Below are positions 1 to 11,800 of a stretch of DNA of 64,000 bases, one piece after another. The notes beneath the pieces were generated by a model that did no database searches, had not been told where the DNA came from, and saw only the letters and a program-made list of their open reading frames with translations. The position numbers were made by a program, and so were the translations under genes. Source of the stretch: Spirodela intermedia. Taxonomy: Eukaryota; Streptophyta; Magnoliopsida; Alismatales; Araceae. The stretch covers positions 4,875,001 through 4,939,000 of the forward strand of contig LR746273.1 in the NCBI GenBank assembly GCA_902729315.2, given 5' to 3'. Each line of letters opens with the position of its first letter. Position 1 is the first letter of the stretch.

Positions 1-546
1 TCTTTTTAGTCACGATAAGATGAGGCAAGAGTCGGTTTCCTCTCGAGTTGCTTTGAAGCATTGGAATTGAAGGTCTTGTCATAACCATAAAATCTTCCTT
101 AATGTTGAGATCTATTGTACCCTTGCTAAGTATGTTCCATGTGCTATTGATTGTGTAGACATTCTTGACAACTTCTGATTTTCTCATTTGATGATGTCAC
201 CTATTAGTACCTCAGCCCTTAATTCAGTCACCTCATCTCCACATATCAAATCTTGTCTGTCAAAGTATATATTAACTTCCTAAATATCATAGAAAGATAT
301 CAAAAATTTCTAAAATTCTTTCATATTAATAAAAAATTAATTATGACTGTAAAACTCAAAGGAAAATTTCAAAAAAAAATCTAAAATATTAAAATTTATG
401 AAATATTCAATGAAATAATAAATGTTTATTTTTTAATATGATAACATGCCAGATTGTAAGATTTAAGCTCTTGAATAAAATAATTCTTATACCTTTCTTG
501 TGATAATCAATATGTTATCATTGACTACAATGATATTTTCTCTCTT

Positions 547-1707
547 GTGGTCAAACATGTCTCCATACGTGTGATTTTGAGTCTCACATCATATCATGAC
601 TATGAACTAAAATAAATGGACATTAAAATGGAATTTTTACATGTGAACTTGAAGAAAAAATCTATGTGGTACAATCAGAAGGATTCATTGACAACGAGTG
701 TAACAACATCGTCTATAAATTGAACAAACCACTCTATAGACTGAAATAGTCACCTCGTTAGTGGTACAAAAGGTTCCATTCTTTTATTCTTACTCTCAAT
801 TTCAAACACTATCAATATGGTAGTTGTGTCTATTTTAAATCTCTAGAAGTATCTTTCATGTATCTCTTACTGTATGTCAATGACATTTTGATAGCAGCAA
901 AGAATACTAAAGATATTGAAGTGGTAAAATCACAACTCATTTGAGAGTTCGAGATGAAAGATCTTGGCCTAGCAACTAAAATTTTGGGGATGAAAATAAA
1001 GAGAGATCAAGCAGCTGGTACTATATCTCTATACTAGAAGGGATATATTGATAAAGTATTATGTCGATTCAACATAGAGAAAGTGAAATCTGTTAAAACT
1101 CTAATTGCTACACACTTTAAGCTCTCATCTGCATTGTCCCCAAAATCTGAAAATGAAGTTCAATAAATGTCAAAAATTTCATACTCTTCAGTAATTGGCT
1201 ATCTGATGTACACAATGATATGCACATGCCCAGACATCTCACAAGTAGTAAGCTTGGTGAGTCGCTATATGACCAATCTTAGAAAGGAACACTAGAAGGT
1301 AGTGCAGTAGATCTTCAAATACCTTAAAAGAACTTCCGAAACTTATCTATGTTTTAGAAGATCATTTGGAGAAATTTCAGGGTATGTAGATTCAGACTAT
1401 GCTGGAGATCTTGACAGGAGAAGTTCTCTCGCCGACTATGTATACACACATGGAGGACGTCAAGGAAGGCATTTAGTTGAAGGGTTTCTTCAGTGATTTA
1501 TACTATGAGAAAAAAGAGTTAACTCTATTGTACAATAGCCAAAGCACTATCTATTTGACCAAGGATCAAATGCTTCACAAATGCACAAAATATATCGATG
1601 TCTGTTACTACTTTGTGCATGATATATTCTTGAATGAGGATATATGTATTAAGAAGATCAATACTCTTGAGAACCCAGCTGACATGATGACAAAGCCACT
1701 ACCATGA
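547..1707 (+). pseudogene. Decayed Ty1/copia pol: reverse transcriptase and RNase H
   Basis: Read in one main frame with several stops, the stretch matches copia reverse transcriptase landmarks: an initial VKxxSIRV-like block, a block resembling LEExIYxxQxEGF near 650-690, LYxLK-SPR-WYKRF near 730-770 with two stops inside, and YLLLYVNDILIA near 860-895 in place of the usual YVDD core. RNase H follows: DSDYAGDxxxRRS near 1390-1430, then an open stretch at 1477-1707 ending in ENPADMMTKPLP, the typical copia RNase H tail. In-frame stops at several points and the altered YVDD (D to N) show the copy cannot make an active polymerase. The 5' part of the element (gag, protease, integrase, left LTR) would lie before the window start; positions 1-546 carry no domain I could recognise. 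Confidence 0.85.
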
Positions 1708-1788
1708 GATAAATTTGAACTCTGTCAACAATTGATCAGGCTTACTCGTGATTGATTCTTTCTTTCAAGTCATCCACTAAATCAATCA

Positions 1789-2118
1789 AGGGGGAGATAT
1801 GTTTTGAATTAATTAATTTATGACCATTTCGGTGGACTGGAATGACAGAGCACACGTTATGGAGCCCAATACGGAAACCGTCTATCTCAAGGCGGTTTTT
1901 CCGGATTTTGAAGATGATCATGATGCCTATAAATGGAGTAGAAGCCATCTTTATTGTAACCCCATTTTTTCGTTGATCTTTCCTCCTTGTACTTTGAGTG
2001 ATTCCTTTTTTAATTCCTCCGTTGTTGAGGCCTTGTTATCTCTCTTGGAACAGTTTTTTTTTGGTGATTTGCTCTTGGACTTTGTTGTGTTTTATCGTCA
2101 TATGAACTCTGTTTCACA
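1789..2118 (+). mobile_element. Polypurine tract and 3' LTR of the copia remnant
   Basis: Downstream of the RNase H end, the purine run AAGGGGGAGAT at about 1789-1799 is a typical copia plus-strand primer. It is followed by TGTTTTG at about 1801, the expected LTR start. A TATA-like CCTATAAATGG lies near 1925-1935, and the sequence ends with a plausible CA near 2116-2118, giving an LTR of roughly 320 bp. The right boundary is inferred only from the terminal CA; no target-site duplication can be tested because the left LTR is outside the window. Confidence 0.6.
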
Positions 2119-2177
2119 TTGAGATTATCTTTTTATCTTGAAGATGGATACATGGATACATGAAGCTGTGTAGGTCT

Positions 2178-2895
2178 CTACAACATCAGAGCGGCTGCGA
2201 TTGTTGTCAACACAAAGGTGGCAGTGATGGCCGCCGTTCCGACGGTTGCAGAAGGCGCTGCCCCGGGAACTCCGGGTGCCGAACCAGAAGGTCCGGGAGT
2301 GGAGGACGTTGGAGGGCTAGCAACAGTTGTGGGAGGTGTTGGTGCTCCGGAGGAGGTCGGGGATGGCGGGGTGGCCGAAGGGGTGGAGGCCGCCGCTACT
2401 GTGAGAGTCATCTTCTGGCCTGCACCACAGTGACCATTGACGCCGCAGATGAAGTATCGGGTGCCCGCTGCAGTGAGTTCCACGGTGGCCGGGCCGGTGG
2501 TGTACGTGGCGATGGGGTTGGACGTAGTGCAGTCGTCGTAGTTCGCCCTCGTCACCTCGAGCACGTCGTGGGCACCGTTGTTGAAGTTGAAAACTGCAGA
2601 GAGGCAGGATCAGGGAGTTTGATTAGAGTGCTCTGGGGCGCACTATTAGAGATTGAGATGATGCTAAGAAGCTGAAAGGAATGAAGGAACGGAGAGACTG
2701 AAGATGCTGCCTACCGAGAGAATCGCCGACAGCGAATGTCTGCCTGCTGGCCCAGTCGGTGTAGTAGCTGGGACTGGATGGGATGCTCCATATCTGGTTG
2801 TCCCCTACCTCGAATGTGGCCGCGAGCGCGCCCGTGGCGGCGTAAACCACGACGAGGATGAAGAAGGGAAGTGCAGAGGACGAAGATGAGGCCAT
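2178..2895 (-). CDS. Phytocyanin, stellacyanin/mavicyanin-type blue copper protein
   Basis: Two exons on the minus strand, 2895-2715 and 2593-2178, join in frame across a 121 bp GT-AG intron to give 198 residues. Residues 1-25 form a signal peptide (hydrophobic core FFILVVVYAA, cleavage after GALA). The plastocyanin-like domain follows (about 27-127) with copper ligands His69, Cys110, His115 and, at the axial position, Gln120 in HCGAGQ; Cys82 and Cys116 would form the conserved disulfide. Gln rather than Met is typical of stellacyanins and mavicyanins. A Pro/Ser/Thr-rich arabinogalactan-like stretch (about 130-172) and a hydrophobic C-terminus (about 175-198) predict a GPI-anchored, glycosylated cell-surface protein. 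Such proteins bind one copper and are thought to act in redox or cell-wall processes. The intron position, inside the copper domain before the first His ligand, is the usual one for the family. Confidence 0.9.
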
Positions 2896-3520
2896 GCTTG
2901 TTGGTCGCGGTTGTCTGAGAAGAAACACTTCTTCGTGTGTTCTGCAGGTCGCCCTTGCCCACAGCCCTCGCAGCCCCCTCCTTCCCCTGAGTCCACACAG
3001 ACACAGGATCGCGCAAAGCGGAGAGAAGAAGGGTAGATGGGAGTTCGTGAGGGGGGGATGAGGAATATATGCGTGTGCGGGGCTGCTTTTATAGTGGGAG
3101 CCAACGGCAGAGGGAGGCATTCGGAGAAAAATAATAGATCGATCGATTGAGGAGGGCTGACCGAGGAGGAGAGGGGGAACAGAAACATCGTTGACCGGGA
3201 ATAGGATGCTTCTTCGATGCCATGTTCTTCTAGAACCGCCGGATTTGGGGAAGTTTTCTTACGTTTTCCTATACAGATCGGGTCAAATCTAAAATATACG
3301 CGCGGGAGACGCGTGATGGAGTCCTCCTACGTCGCGCGTAACAAACACTCCAGGGCTGACCAGTTCCAATATCCGCCCGGTAAAAGCGACCGGACTCTAT
3401 CTCCATCGTCTCTCACTTCTTCTGTTCTCCCCACTTCTCGTGCATGTGGATTACCAGCTGCCTTCTGCGAGAAAACGCGGGAGGGAGTTGGTGAAGTGAG
3501 TGGACAAAGACGATGACTGC
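2896..3520. other. 5' flank of the phytocyanin gene
   Basis: Contains the probable leader and promoter of the minus-strand phytocyanin gene; a TATA-like TTTATAG on the plus strand lies near 3087-3094. No supported gene was seen between it and the MADS-like remnant that begins at 3521. Confidence 0.35.
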
Positions 3521-3706
3521 TGACCTCGTGGCCCTGACCTCCGCCGGATCGACGGCGTTGAAGCGCGGCCCGTCTGCTTCTCAAAGCGCCGGAGAGGGCT
3601 CCTCTTGAAGGCGGAGGGTTTCGCCACGGCCCACCCAGGCTGGCGGGTGGCCGTGCTCGCCTTCTCCGAGTGCGGGCTGAAGTACGTCGCTTCCTACGGC
3701 GGAGGG
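3521..3706 (+). pseudogene. Degenerate MADS-box domain remnant
   Basis: In the frame that runs open from 3524 to 4084, residues after the stop TGA at 3521-3523 read P-R-G-P-D-L-R-R-I-D, then a 50-residue block (about 3548-3697) that aligns without gaps to the MADS domain of plant transcription factors. CFSKRRRGLLLKA matches the invariant TFSKRRxGLxKKA, and RVAVLAFSECGLKYVAS matches the EVALIVFSxxGKLYEFAS beta-strand part. Codon third positions are almost all G or C, as in genuine genes nearby. The place of the initiating Met is occupied by TGA, one residue of the N-terminal arm is missing, and the normally conserved ELSVLCDAE segment is largely replaced (EGFATAHPGW). No K-box or other MADS partner domain follows; the open frame continues to 4084 without recognisable homology. 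Best read as a broken MADS gene fragment; an unusual functional gene with another start exon is possible but less likely. Confidence 0.6.
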
Positions 3707-4300
3707 GAAGGGCCCCCCGCCGTCATCAACTGGGTCTCGGGGAAGGCCGCGGACCGAACCGGGGCTTGCGGGCCGGAGGCTTCGTTGCCTCTGCCGCCGG
3801 TCATCAGGCTCTATTCCACTTCCCCGACCGTCTTTCTCCCCTTCTCCGTCGTCTCCACGCGCGGCGATCGCTGGCGGGAAGACTTCGGATCTCCCAGGCG
3901 CCACTGCCGATCGTGCGGAGCCGGACTTCTTCTCCGTATTTCAGGAGCGCGAAGCGCTGAACGAGAGAATGTCCGGGTAGCATCTTCGCCTCCTCCGCGC
4001 AGCAGCAGGCGTCGCTGTGTTGTCCGCCTCGCTTTGATCTTTCCTCTCCTTCCGCCGACAGCGCCGGTGCCCAGAGCGGCGTGACCGCCGAGTCGCCGTT
4101 TCTTGGGGACATGGAGGAAGATCCGGCCGGCGCCCCACTCCTCTGATTGCATGGAATGGAAAATGAACTCTCTGATTCAGCTCCTCTCGAGCTCCTCTGT
4201 TGTGCAAACTCTCACACAGTGGTGGTACAAATTCGAGCCTTCATGTCTGCAGCAGCCAAGTATCCTGCCCGTCGACCATCCAACCACCGAAATGTACCTC
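3707..4300 (+). other. GC-rich stretch downstream of the MADS-like block
   Basis: The frame of the MADS-like block remains open to the stop at 4082-4084, but the amino acid content (Pro, Ser, Arg rich) shows no known domain, and several frames on both strands are also open, as expected from high GC. No splice-supported continuation was found. Confidence 0.3.
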
Positions 4301-6249
4301 CATGAGTGACAAAAACGCCTGTGTTTGACCCATCGACGCTACACACACTCTGTTCTCAGCCAACGCCGGCAGATGGACTCGTCTACAAATCTTGTATTAC
4401 AATTCCATTCTATTTTATTTTTTTCTAAATTATGGGCAGATGGTTTTAGTCAGGACGTGAGTTTTTGCTTTTGCCTTGAAATGATTTCTCAATTAGTGCA
4501 AATTTATAGCCTTAAATATGTAGTAGTCAAAATCATACACGCGGGGGATGTTTGCATCCACAAGTAGTGAGTTTGTATAAAACCTTATTACTTCCAAGAA
4601 CTCCGCAAAAACTCGAAACCTAACTGAAACACAACCCGCCAATAATAACTGATTTCTTGAAGCAATCTGCTGTATCATGTACAGGTAAGTTGAGCACTTC
4701 AAAAGAAAAAAGTTATCATCTACTCAACATATTAAAGAGGAAGGTAGTCTCTAAGATTTGCAGTTACAAAAGACGTGTGAGCCCACTGACCAATTGGAAC
4801 CAAATCAAGGCAGATGAAGAATCACACTAATCAAATTGGTAACATTATACATGTAGCTTTGTAACTGCACCAAGTGGTGGTGTAGTGGGCATAAACTTGA
4901 AGTTCATTTATATTTAAGTTTAACAACACCTTGAGTTATTTTAGTGGGCCAGAGCTAGTAAGGCTAGTCAACGCCTGACAATGTCGTTGGTGCTATTTGG
5001 TGGGCATGCTTTACATCTGCAGTTATGCAGCAATTATGCAGCAATTATGCAGCAGTAAGATATTTGGAAATAGGTAGCAAAAGATCTACAAAGGTTGCAT
5101 GGATCTAATATTCAAATCCCAGCCAACTACTCATATTTAAATGTCGTCAATCTCTAGAGAATCAACTTGTTATAAAGATCGAATTGATACTTATGAAAGC
5201 TGGCTAGTAATAAGTTAGAGAAAAACCCAGTGAAATATCTAAATGGAGTCTTGGAGATTGAGGTAGCTCTGCGACTCACCATTATAGTGTCTTTGATGTT
5301 TATTTCTGAAAAATGAAATATTTCTGAACAAATTTTTTATGTTATGTTAAGTCTAGGCCTCTCGAGCCCAAATGAATGAACGAAATGAAATGAGATGTAG
5401 GACGGGTGTAACGTTGAAACGCCAATGGAATGAGACACGAATAAGACTAAAATCATAATTCCACTGTACGCTTGTGCACAACTGGAAGTTGATGGGCAAC
5501 TGACAAGATAAGACGCAGACTCTACAAGGTACAGAGCTCACCAATGGTTTGGTTTGATAAGGAAATTAAGTAAGCTAGTTAGTAGTATGACGGAAGCTAG
5601 TAAGATAGTAAGCTAGTAATTATTTATGTTTATTAGGTTTGCTGTCATATCAAGGTTTCATATATACTACAATGACGGAAAATCAGAATTACAATTTTTT
5701 TCAGCAGGCCCTCTTTTCTTCCTTGTTAGGTCCCTCTCGCACGTAAATGAATCCGAGGACAAGGTGCAATCATACGATTATGGCCACTAGGAATGAACGT
5801 TTTCATCCATGAAGTCGGTTGCTTCAGATCAGTAGAAAGTAGCCGAGAATAGCCATCAATGATATAAAAGTTGGGTTTTTCAGCTGACCGCTTATATCCA
5901 TATGGTAAGTCATGAAACCCCATCGTCTTCATCAGGAAGGTTACAGACGGCTGACCAAATTTTCCTTTTATTTCTCTTTTCCATTTCTTCTCAGTTTGTA
6001 TTCTCCGTGCCCCTCTCACAGTCAGTCTCTCTTGCCTCTGATCTTAGAATCCGGGCGAGAGGGAGAAGACCTGGAGAAACCCACCAGGTTTCTTCGTGAT
6101 TTTCGAGGGCAGCTGGCATGGCAGAGATCGCCAATTTTGGTGCAACCTAAGGCTCTCTTTTTCCTCTCGTCGCTCCATTGACGTTCCTCGTCAATCCGCC
6201 ACCCTCCTTGCAGCGGAATATCGACCCTCTCCTCCCATCCTCCCTCCCT

Positions 6250-6294
<45 letters not shown>

Positions 6295-6402
6295 CGCCGT
6301 CTCCTCGCTCGCATATGTCGTCCTTGGCTTCCGCTCTCCCCCTATCTCTTTCAAGCTCACACGAGGAGAGAAGAAGAAGAAGAAGAAGAAGAAGGCGAAG
6401 GT
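4301..6402. other. Intergenic region
   Basis: AT-rich to mixed spacer with no supported gene. It contains a (CT)n tract at about 6248-6291 and an (AAG)n run at about 6368-6394; the latter lies just beyond the stop codon of the GT8 gene, in its likely 3' UTR. Confidence 0.5.
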
Positions 6403-7452
6403 TCAATTTTCCAGGTAAGGTGAAGAAGACGAGGACTTGTAAAGATCGTAGGGTGCCCACAGGTGGTCAACGGCACACGGCTTCCTGGAGTCCAGCCTAA
6501 GCCAGGGCTTCCCCTTGCCACTCCAGTGCAGGAGGCTGACGGGGCCCGGGTGCAGATCCCGGCACCTCCCCTCCACGTTGTCCCCTCCCAGGCCGTGCTG
6601 GTTCCACCTGTGGTCAACGGCCTCGATCTCCCCGGCCAGCACCAGCAGGAAAGGCGGCAACGACCCCAGCTGGTATATCCTCTTCCTCTTCTGCACCGCC
6701 ATCCAGTTCTCCACCATCCTCGTGTACCCCCCTCTGCGCCACCTCTCCACGTCCATCACCATCACCCCCGTGTTGAAGTAGCAGGGCCGCCTCCCCTTGA
6801 AGGTCTTGGCCAGGGCCGGGTCCCCCCAGAAGGCCTCCGTGAAGTACTCCGTGAAGTTGGCGTGGCAATACTCCGGCGCCGCCACCACCCTCCCCCGCAG
6901 GTCCACGCCCCACAGGGCCCTGATATCGTCCACCACCACCACGTCCGAGTCGAGGTAGATAACTCGCCGCACTGCCCGCGGCAACGCGTCGACGAGGTAG
7001 ATGCGCGCGTAGTTGAGCGGCTGGTCGAGGGCGAGGCGGATGGAGCGAGAGATGCGGCCGCGAACTCGGCCCGAGTCGAAGCGGTGGACGTGGAAGATGA
7101 GGTAGGGGAAGGCGGCGCGGAGCGCGGCGGCAGAGGGTTCGCCGTCGGCGCCGGCGGCGAGGAAGTGGAAGGCGATGTTGGCGGGGCAGGAGGTGTGCTG
7201 CAGCACGGAGAGGACGACGGCCATCGTACCGCGCAGGTAGTTCGAGTCGAGGGTCATCGCGATGTGGACGGCATCGCCGGCGGTGCAGTCCTCGGCGTTA
7301 CGGAAGGCCGGGGCCTCCCGGAAAGCGGGAGGGGGGAGCCGCAGGGACGCAGAGGCCGTGGGTAGGACGAAGAAGAAAAAGAGGATGAGGAAGACGAAGG
7401 AGATGATGAAGAGAGAAGATGGGTTGGTCGTGGAGGTCGGAGACACCGCCAT
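6403..7452 (-). CDS. Galacturonosyltransferase-like protein, GT8 family (GATL)
   Basis: A single intronless 349-codon frame starting at the ATG complementary to 7450-7452. Residues 15-36 form a hydrophobic signal/anchor for the secretory pathway. The GT8 catalytic domain spans about 60-335: the metal-binding DxD in [11 protein letters not shown] (DSD at 168-170), FNTGVMVMD (226-234) and the closing HWSGKGKPW (309-317). The length and absence of introns are typical of the GATL clade, which lacks the long stem of GAUT enzymes. GATL proteins act in the Golgi or ER on pectin and xylan synthesis, with UDP-sugars as donors. GC3 is near saturation. The leader region upstream (7559-7625) is a GA then GGGA repeat. 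Which GATL paralogue this is cannot be settled by eye. Confidence 0.95.
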   Translation of the reverse strand: MAVSPTSTTNPSSLFIISFVFLILFFFFVLPTASASLRLPPPAFREAPAFRNAEDCTAGDAVHIAMTLDSNYLRGTMAVVLSVLQHTSCPANIAFHFLAAGADGEPSAAALRAAFPYLIFHVHRFDSGRVRGRISRSIRLALDQPLNYARIYLVDALPRAVRRVIYLDSDVVVVDDIRALWGVDLRGRVVAAPEYCHANFTEYFTEAFWGDPALAKTFKGRRPCYFNTGVMVMDVERWRRGGYTRMVENWMAVQKRKRIYQLGSLPPFLLVLAGEIEAVDHRWNQHGLGGDNVEGRCRDLHPGPVSLLHWSGKGKPWLRLDSRKPCAVDHLWAPYDLYKSSSSSPYLEN

Positions 7453-7558
7453 GATGGCGCCTCCGCCGCCGCCGAGTTCTCTTAGGGAGATCTCAGGAGG
7501 CCGGACGGTTGACGGAGGCCATCGAAGGCAGGTCGGAGGAAGAGACGGCTCGCGAGAA

Positions 7559-7625
7559 AGAGCGAGAGAGAGAGAGAGAGACGGGGGAGGGAGGGAGGGA
7601 GGGAGGGAGGGAGGGAGGGAGGGAG
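7559..7625 (-). repeat. GA/GGGA microsatellite in the GATL 5' leader
   Basis: A (GA)n tract passes into about nine GGGA units roughly 110-175 bp upstream of the GATL start; on the coding strand it reads as a CT/TCCC pyrimidine tract, a common 5'UTR or core promoter element in plants. Confidence 0.7.
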
Positions 7626-8320
7626 AGCCGATGGGAATGTGAGGGAGGGAAGAAACGTCGGAGGCTGGATTGAAGAGCTGCGGTGAATTTTGTTCCTGGC
7701 CTCACAATCCCACCGGAACTTCTTCTCTCTGCTATTTTAGACTCGTGAGGATTCACCAGGGTCCGTCGTCTTGGCCCTCCGCCGTCGCCGGCTACCTTCG
7801 TCTAGAAAAAGTGTTCTTCCTTGCACTTCTATTTTCTGCAACTGATCCTCACCATTTCTAGCTGGACCTTCTCTCTAATTTCGCAGCTGGCAAGGCAAAT
7901 TTCGGACAAGAGGACCTCTCGAAGAATCTTAATTTCTTTTGCCGCTGATCAAGATATCCCGTCTTTAAAGTCAGCCCTACTAAAGGCTTCTCTGTCAACC
8001 ATTCTCTCTGCCATTATCATCCCCCATCTAAACATATTATAAGATTTAACTGTTAATCAAAATATTTCTTTAAACTTCACTTCTATATTTTCAACAATTA
8101 AATGCATGAAAAATCGCAATATGCTTCAAAAATATCTACAAGGTAACTAAGATTGGCCTACGCGTGTGCACAGCAGAGAATGGACTCTGATTATGGGTTG
8201 AGAGAGAAGTGATGCGCTTAGAGAGAGAAAGAGAGAGAGTGCTAAGGTGAAAAGTTTGGAAAGGAGAGAAAATTGCCAGCTTTCAACATAATCAGACACC
8301 TCAAAACGCAGCCCAACTCT

Positions 8321-8352
<32 letters not shown>

Positions 8353-8893
8353 CCTCCTCACCTCCTGAGCATCAGGCCCTAAGCCTGTTTCTCTCCCTTC
8401 TGGCAAGGCCCTGGCAGGTTCAAAGAAAGAGGCAGATGGACCGATCCTAAGCAAAGGCTGCTTCAGCCAGGACTCTACAAGATCATCTGATTCCGAGTCG
8501 TTTCATTATCAATCACTCCCGAGACAGCAACTCCTAGGCCAAGTTGGGAGGATCGGAATTCTTGCCCAAAACAGAAAACAAGGCTTGTTCTCTGCAACCC
8601 ACGAGAACATATCGTCAAAGCAGCATGCATGAAAGAGATCCAACATCAGCTGTTCCACACAACGCCCCGCACCTCTTTGCCCTTGTTACAACAAGAACCC
8701 CACCACTGGTGAGCTAAAAATACACCGATCGCAAAAATCCAAGCTCAAACGATGAAGAGAAACCCATCCGCTCACTCCTCTAGATCATATTTCGGTTTCT
8801 TAAAAAAAAATCTACAGGAGAGGCGAGCTCGCATGGCTCTCCCAACAGTGAGGCTCGGCGAGATGAGCCCCTCTCGAGCTTCCCACCGTTGAT
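7626..8893. other. Spacer between GATL promoter and TPR3-like 3' end
   Basis: Holds the GATL upstream region and, to the right, the likely 3' UTR of the TPR3-like gene. A (GA)n tract of about 14 units lies at 8325-8352. No additional coding exon seen. Confidence 0.5.
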
Positions 8894-11800
8894 TCAGCCA
8901 TCATTCTTAGTCCTATCCTTGAACAAACGGGGAAGAACTTCGTGGGCACTCGCATCCAATGGTTCAGGATCCCTGAAACAGGAGATTTTTTTTTCTTTTT
9001 AGTCATACAGATGATCTTGGAAGAGTCTCGACCCACGTAAGATAAAACGGAAGTAATGATGAGGGACAATTTAATTAATCAAGTCAAGTGCAGGTTCATG
9101 GAAACCGAGTTTTTCACGACAATATGGAAACAAGAGTGGGAAAAGAAGATGGCGCAGGCACAGGAATGTGGATCAGGTTTTTCCACCATTACCAGTGTAG
9201 ATAGCTCAATGTGTCAATCAATGCAGCAATTAGGGATGTAAACAGACGTAAGGATAAGTAGTTACTTGCACAATATCAGGCCCTTCTCAGTTGAACTTGG
9301 GATGAACCACAGCTTCCGCAGGACGGGGGACTCAAACTGCACAAAGAAGCCATCAGAATGCCCGTGCTTCCACTTCCTCGATCCTTGTCCTTTCCACACC
9401 TACATGGCATTTGACCCAAAGCCCATCATGGTCAAGAACTCACCGCACAGAAGTATGTGTTTGACTTCCGGGTGCTTCCACCCCAGAGAACTTGAAAAAT
9501 AGAAAGCCTGTGTTTGACTGTCGCACAACAACGAGGAGTATAGAATGAACGAGGTTGAAGAAGGAACTCATCATAGGAGAGAATTAATAGAGCGTCAAAG
9601 AAGGCCATTGACGATGATTTCTGACATAAATGTATGTAGCCTAAAACTGGAAAGAAACGGATGATATGAATATGGATCCAAGCCAAGTGGAGGATAGAAC
9701 TCAAGATTGTACCTGCGGATAGGATATGATGCTTTTGGGAACAACTATGCATGCGGCCCGAGAAAAAGAGTCATCTGCATACTGCCGTAAGAAGGAGAAA
9801 CAGCTGCCATGTGTATGAGGGGATTCAAATGCCTGGCAACAGGAAAAAATTGATAGAAGAAGTGAGAAAATAAACGAGCACAAAGTCAAAGTCGCATTGA
9901 CTAGTTTTAGAAAACACATGCACTTTGGGCAATGCAGAAAAAAAAAAAGATCACACAACATCTTGCCAGGTCTCGTTTCAACCCATGAAAACCCACCCAA
10001 TCAGCAAAATATTGGTCCCAAACTGAGCAAAACCTCAAAGCCAAAGCCACACAGCCCCAAGTCAGTTCCAAAGATTTGGTTTAGCCCTTTCTGTCCTGCA
10101 ATTGCTCGTTGACATAAATCACTCAGTACATTCATGAGGATGCCCCAGATCGCCATGTGCCTGAAATAAATGGGGCACATCAAGTAACCTCGTGAACTTT
10201 ATAAATGCTTGATGCCGGTCTACTCAGAGGAATATGATTCTTGGCAAAGATTCCCAGTCACCAACCAAGAAGAAATCATACAACCCCTGTGGGGCTAATT
10301 TCTTTCACTCCTTTGTGTGAAACCAATCTACTCAGACAAAGCTACTGATCCTTTTCACCTAATAAGATTGCAGTGCCGCCAAATTCTCATCGAAGGATCA
10401 TACTTTTTTTTAAGAGTTGACAGAATATCACTACAACATTAAGTATTAAAAACTCTCCCGTTTTAGATAACATGTAATATTTGAGATAAAGGTCATGATC
10501 CGATATCTAGTTCTTTATCGGCTCTCTTGTATTGTTATGATCTGAAGTTTTTATACTTGATAAAATAGTTAGCTTTCAGATAGAAATCCCAAAACAAAGA
10601 AAGAAGATATACGCCAGAATCAATTTATTTCTTTCCTAACCTTCCAAGAAGAACAGTAGGTTACAGCTAACTAAATATAAGCGAAATTCAGATGCAAATC
10701 TAAACAACCAAGAAGAGATGCTCAGGCATCCACACATCTTTTCTTCTCTCTTTTCCTGCAGAAGATGTAGATGTTGTTCGGCCAATTCACACGAAGTACG
10801 GGCAGAGAAAATTCACACCAAAAAGTGATATGAGTGCAAAGATGAGTGTGCGCCAGGTGATGAAATTCGTTGAGAAGATGGGTGAACTGGGAAAAATGAA
10901 GCTGAAGTAACTTCAAAGATACCACGATTAACCATTAGGAAAACATGTTTCAACCAGATGAGCTGAAACAAGGGCTTACTCTTAATTTATTTCCTGTCAA
11001 ATGCACAAACAAGACTTCGTACTAATACTAAGGAATCCACTGCCCAGGCAACAAACTGTGAGCTATGTGCTATGAACATCTCAATATGTAGAGCTGATAT
11101 GGCAACTAAATTCAGTCAAATATGCTCTATTAGAGCAACAAAAATTGGAGCATCAAAATAATGGTAATATCACAAATGGCTTGAATCCCCTTCTGACATC
11201 TGAATGAAGAGCCAATCGAACCAATCTTACATCAACCAGATCGGTGTATTACCTTGTCAATATTGACCACAGGTGCATATTTGTCAGTCTGTGTCTTCTC
11301 TTTGTCAAGAAGGAAATGGCCCCTAGGGTCGACTTTCGCAGAGTTCTGCCAACCTTTTATTGCTGCTTCCATTGTATCTACAACAAAAGAAAATATCTCT
11401 TGTGCTTCTTCTGCTGTACCGATCTTCTCGCACTACAAATGGAAAATGAAATTAAGTTTTGATGGAGGACAATCAATTCATGAGAACAGTAATGACTATC
11501 TCATTCCAATTCAAACGAAAACTCTCATTATGCGGTTTAAAAAAAAAGACAGAAGAAATGCCATATAGGAAACTGTAGCCTTCTCAAAAGAGGGTGCTCA
11601 TAATTAGGATTTTTGGACACTGAGAGCAACATTTGAACTCAGACAATGCAGCTTGCTCAGTAAAAATGGCAAATTACTGGTCATTTCAGAAAAATGGCAC
11701 ATCAAAGAAAAGCCAAATTAAACCTCCCTGGGAAGCTCCCTTTGAGAAACTGTTACGGCTTAGCAGGAGGGATTGAGAACATCGTAGAACGACCCTACCC

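Noticed and set aside
6178-6460. Open frames with Leu/Ser/Arg-Glu runs on both strands
   Set aside because: They are translations of the CT and AAG microsatellites, without homology.
6463-7365. 300-codon plus-strand frame opposite the GATL gene
   Set aside because: Antisense shadow caused by high GC3 of the real gene; rich in Val, His, Pro and Gly without a domain.
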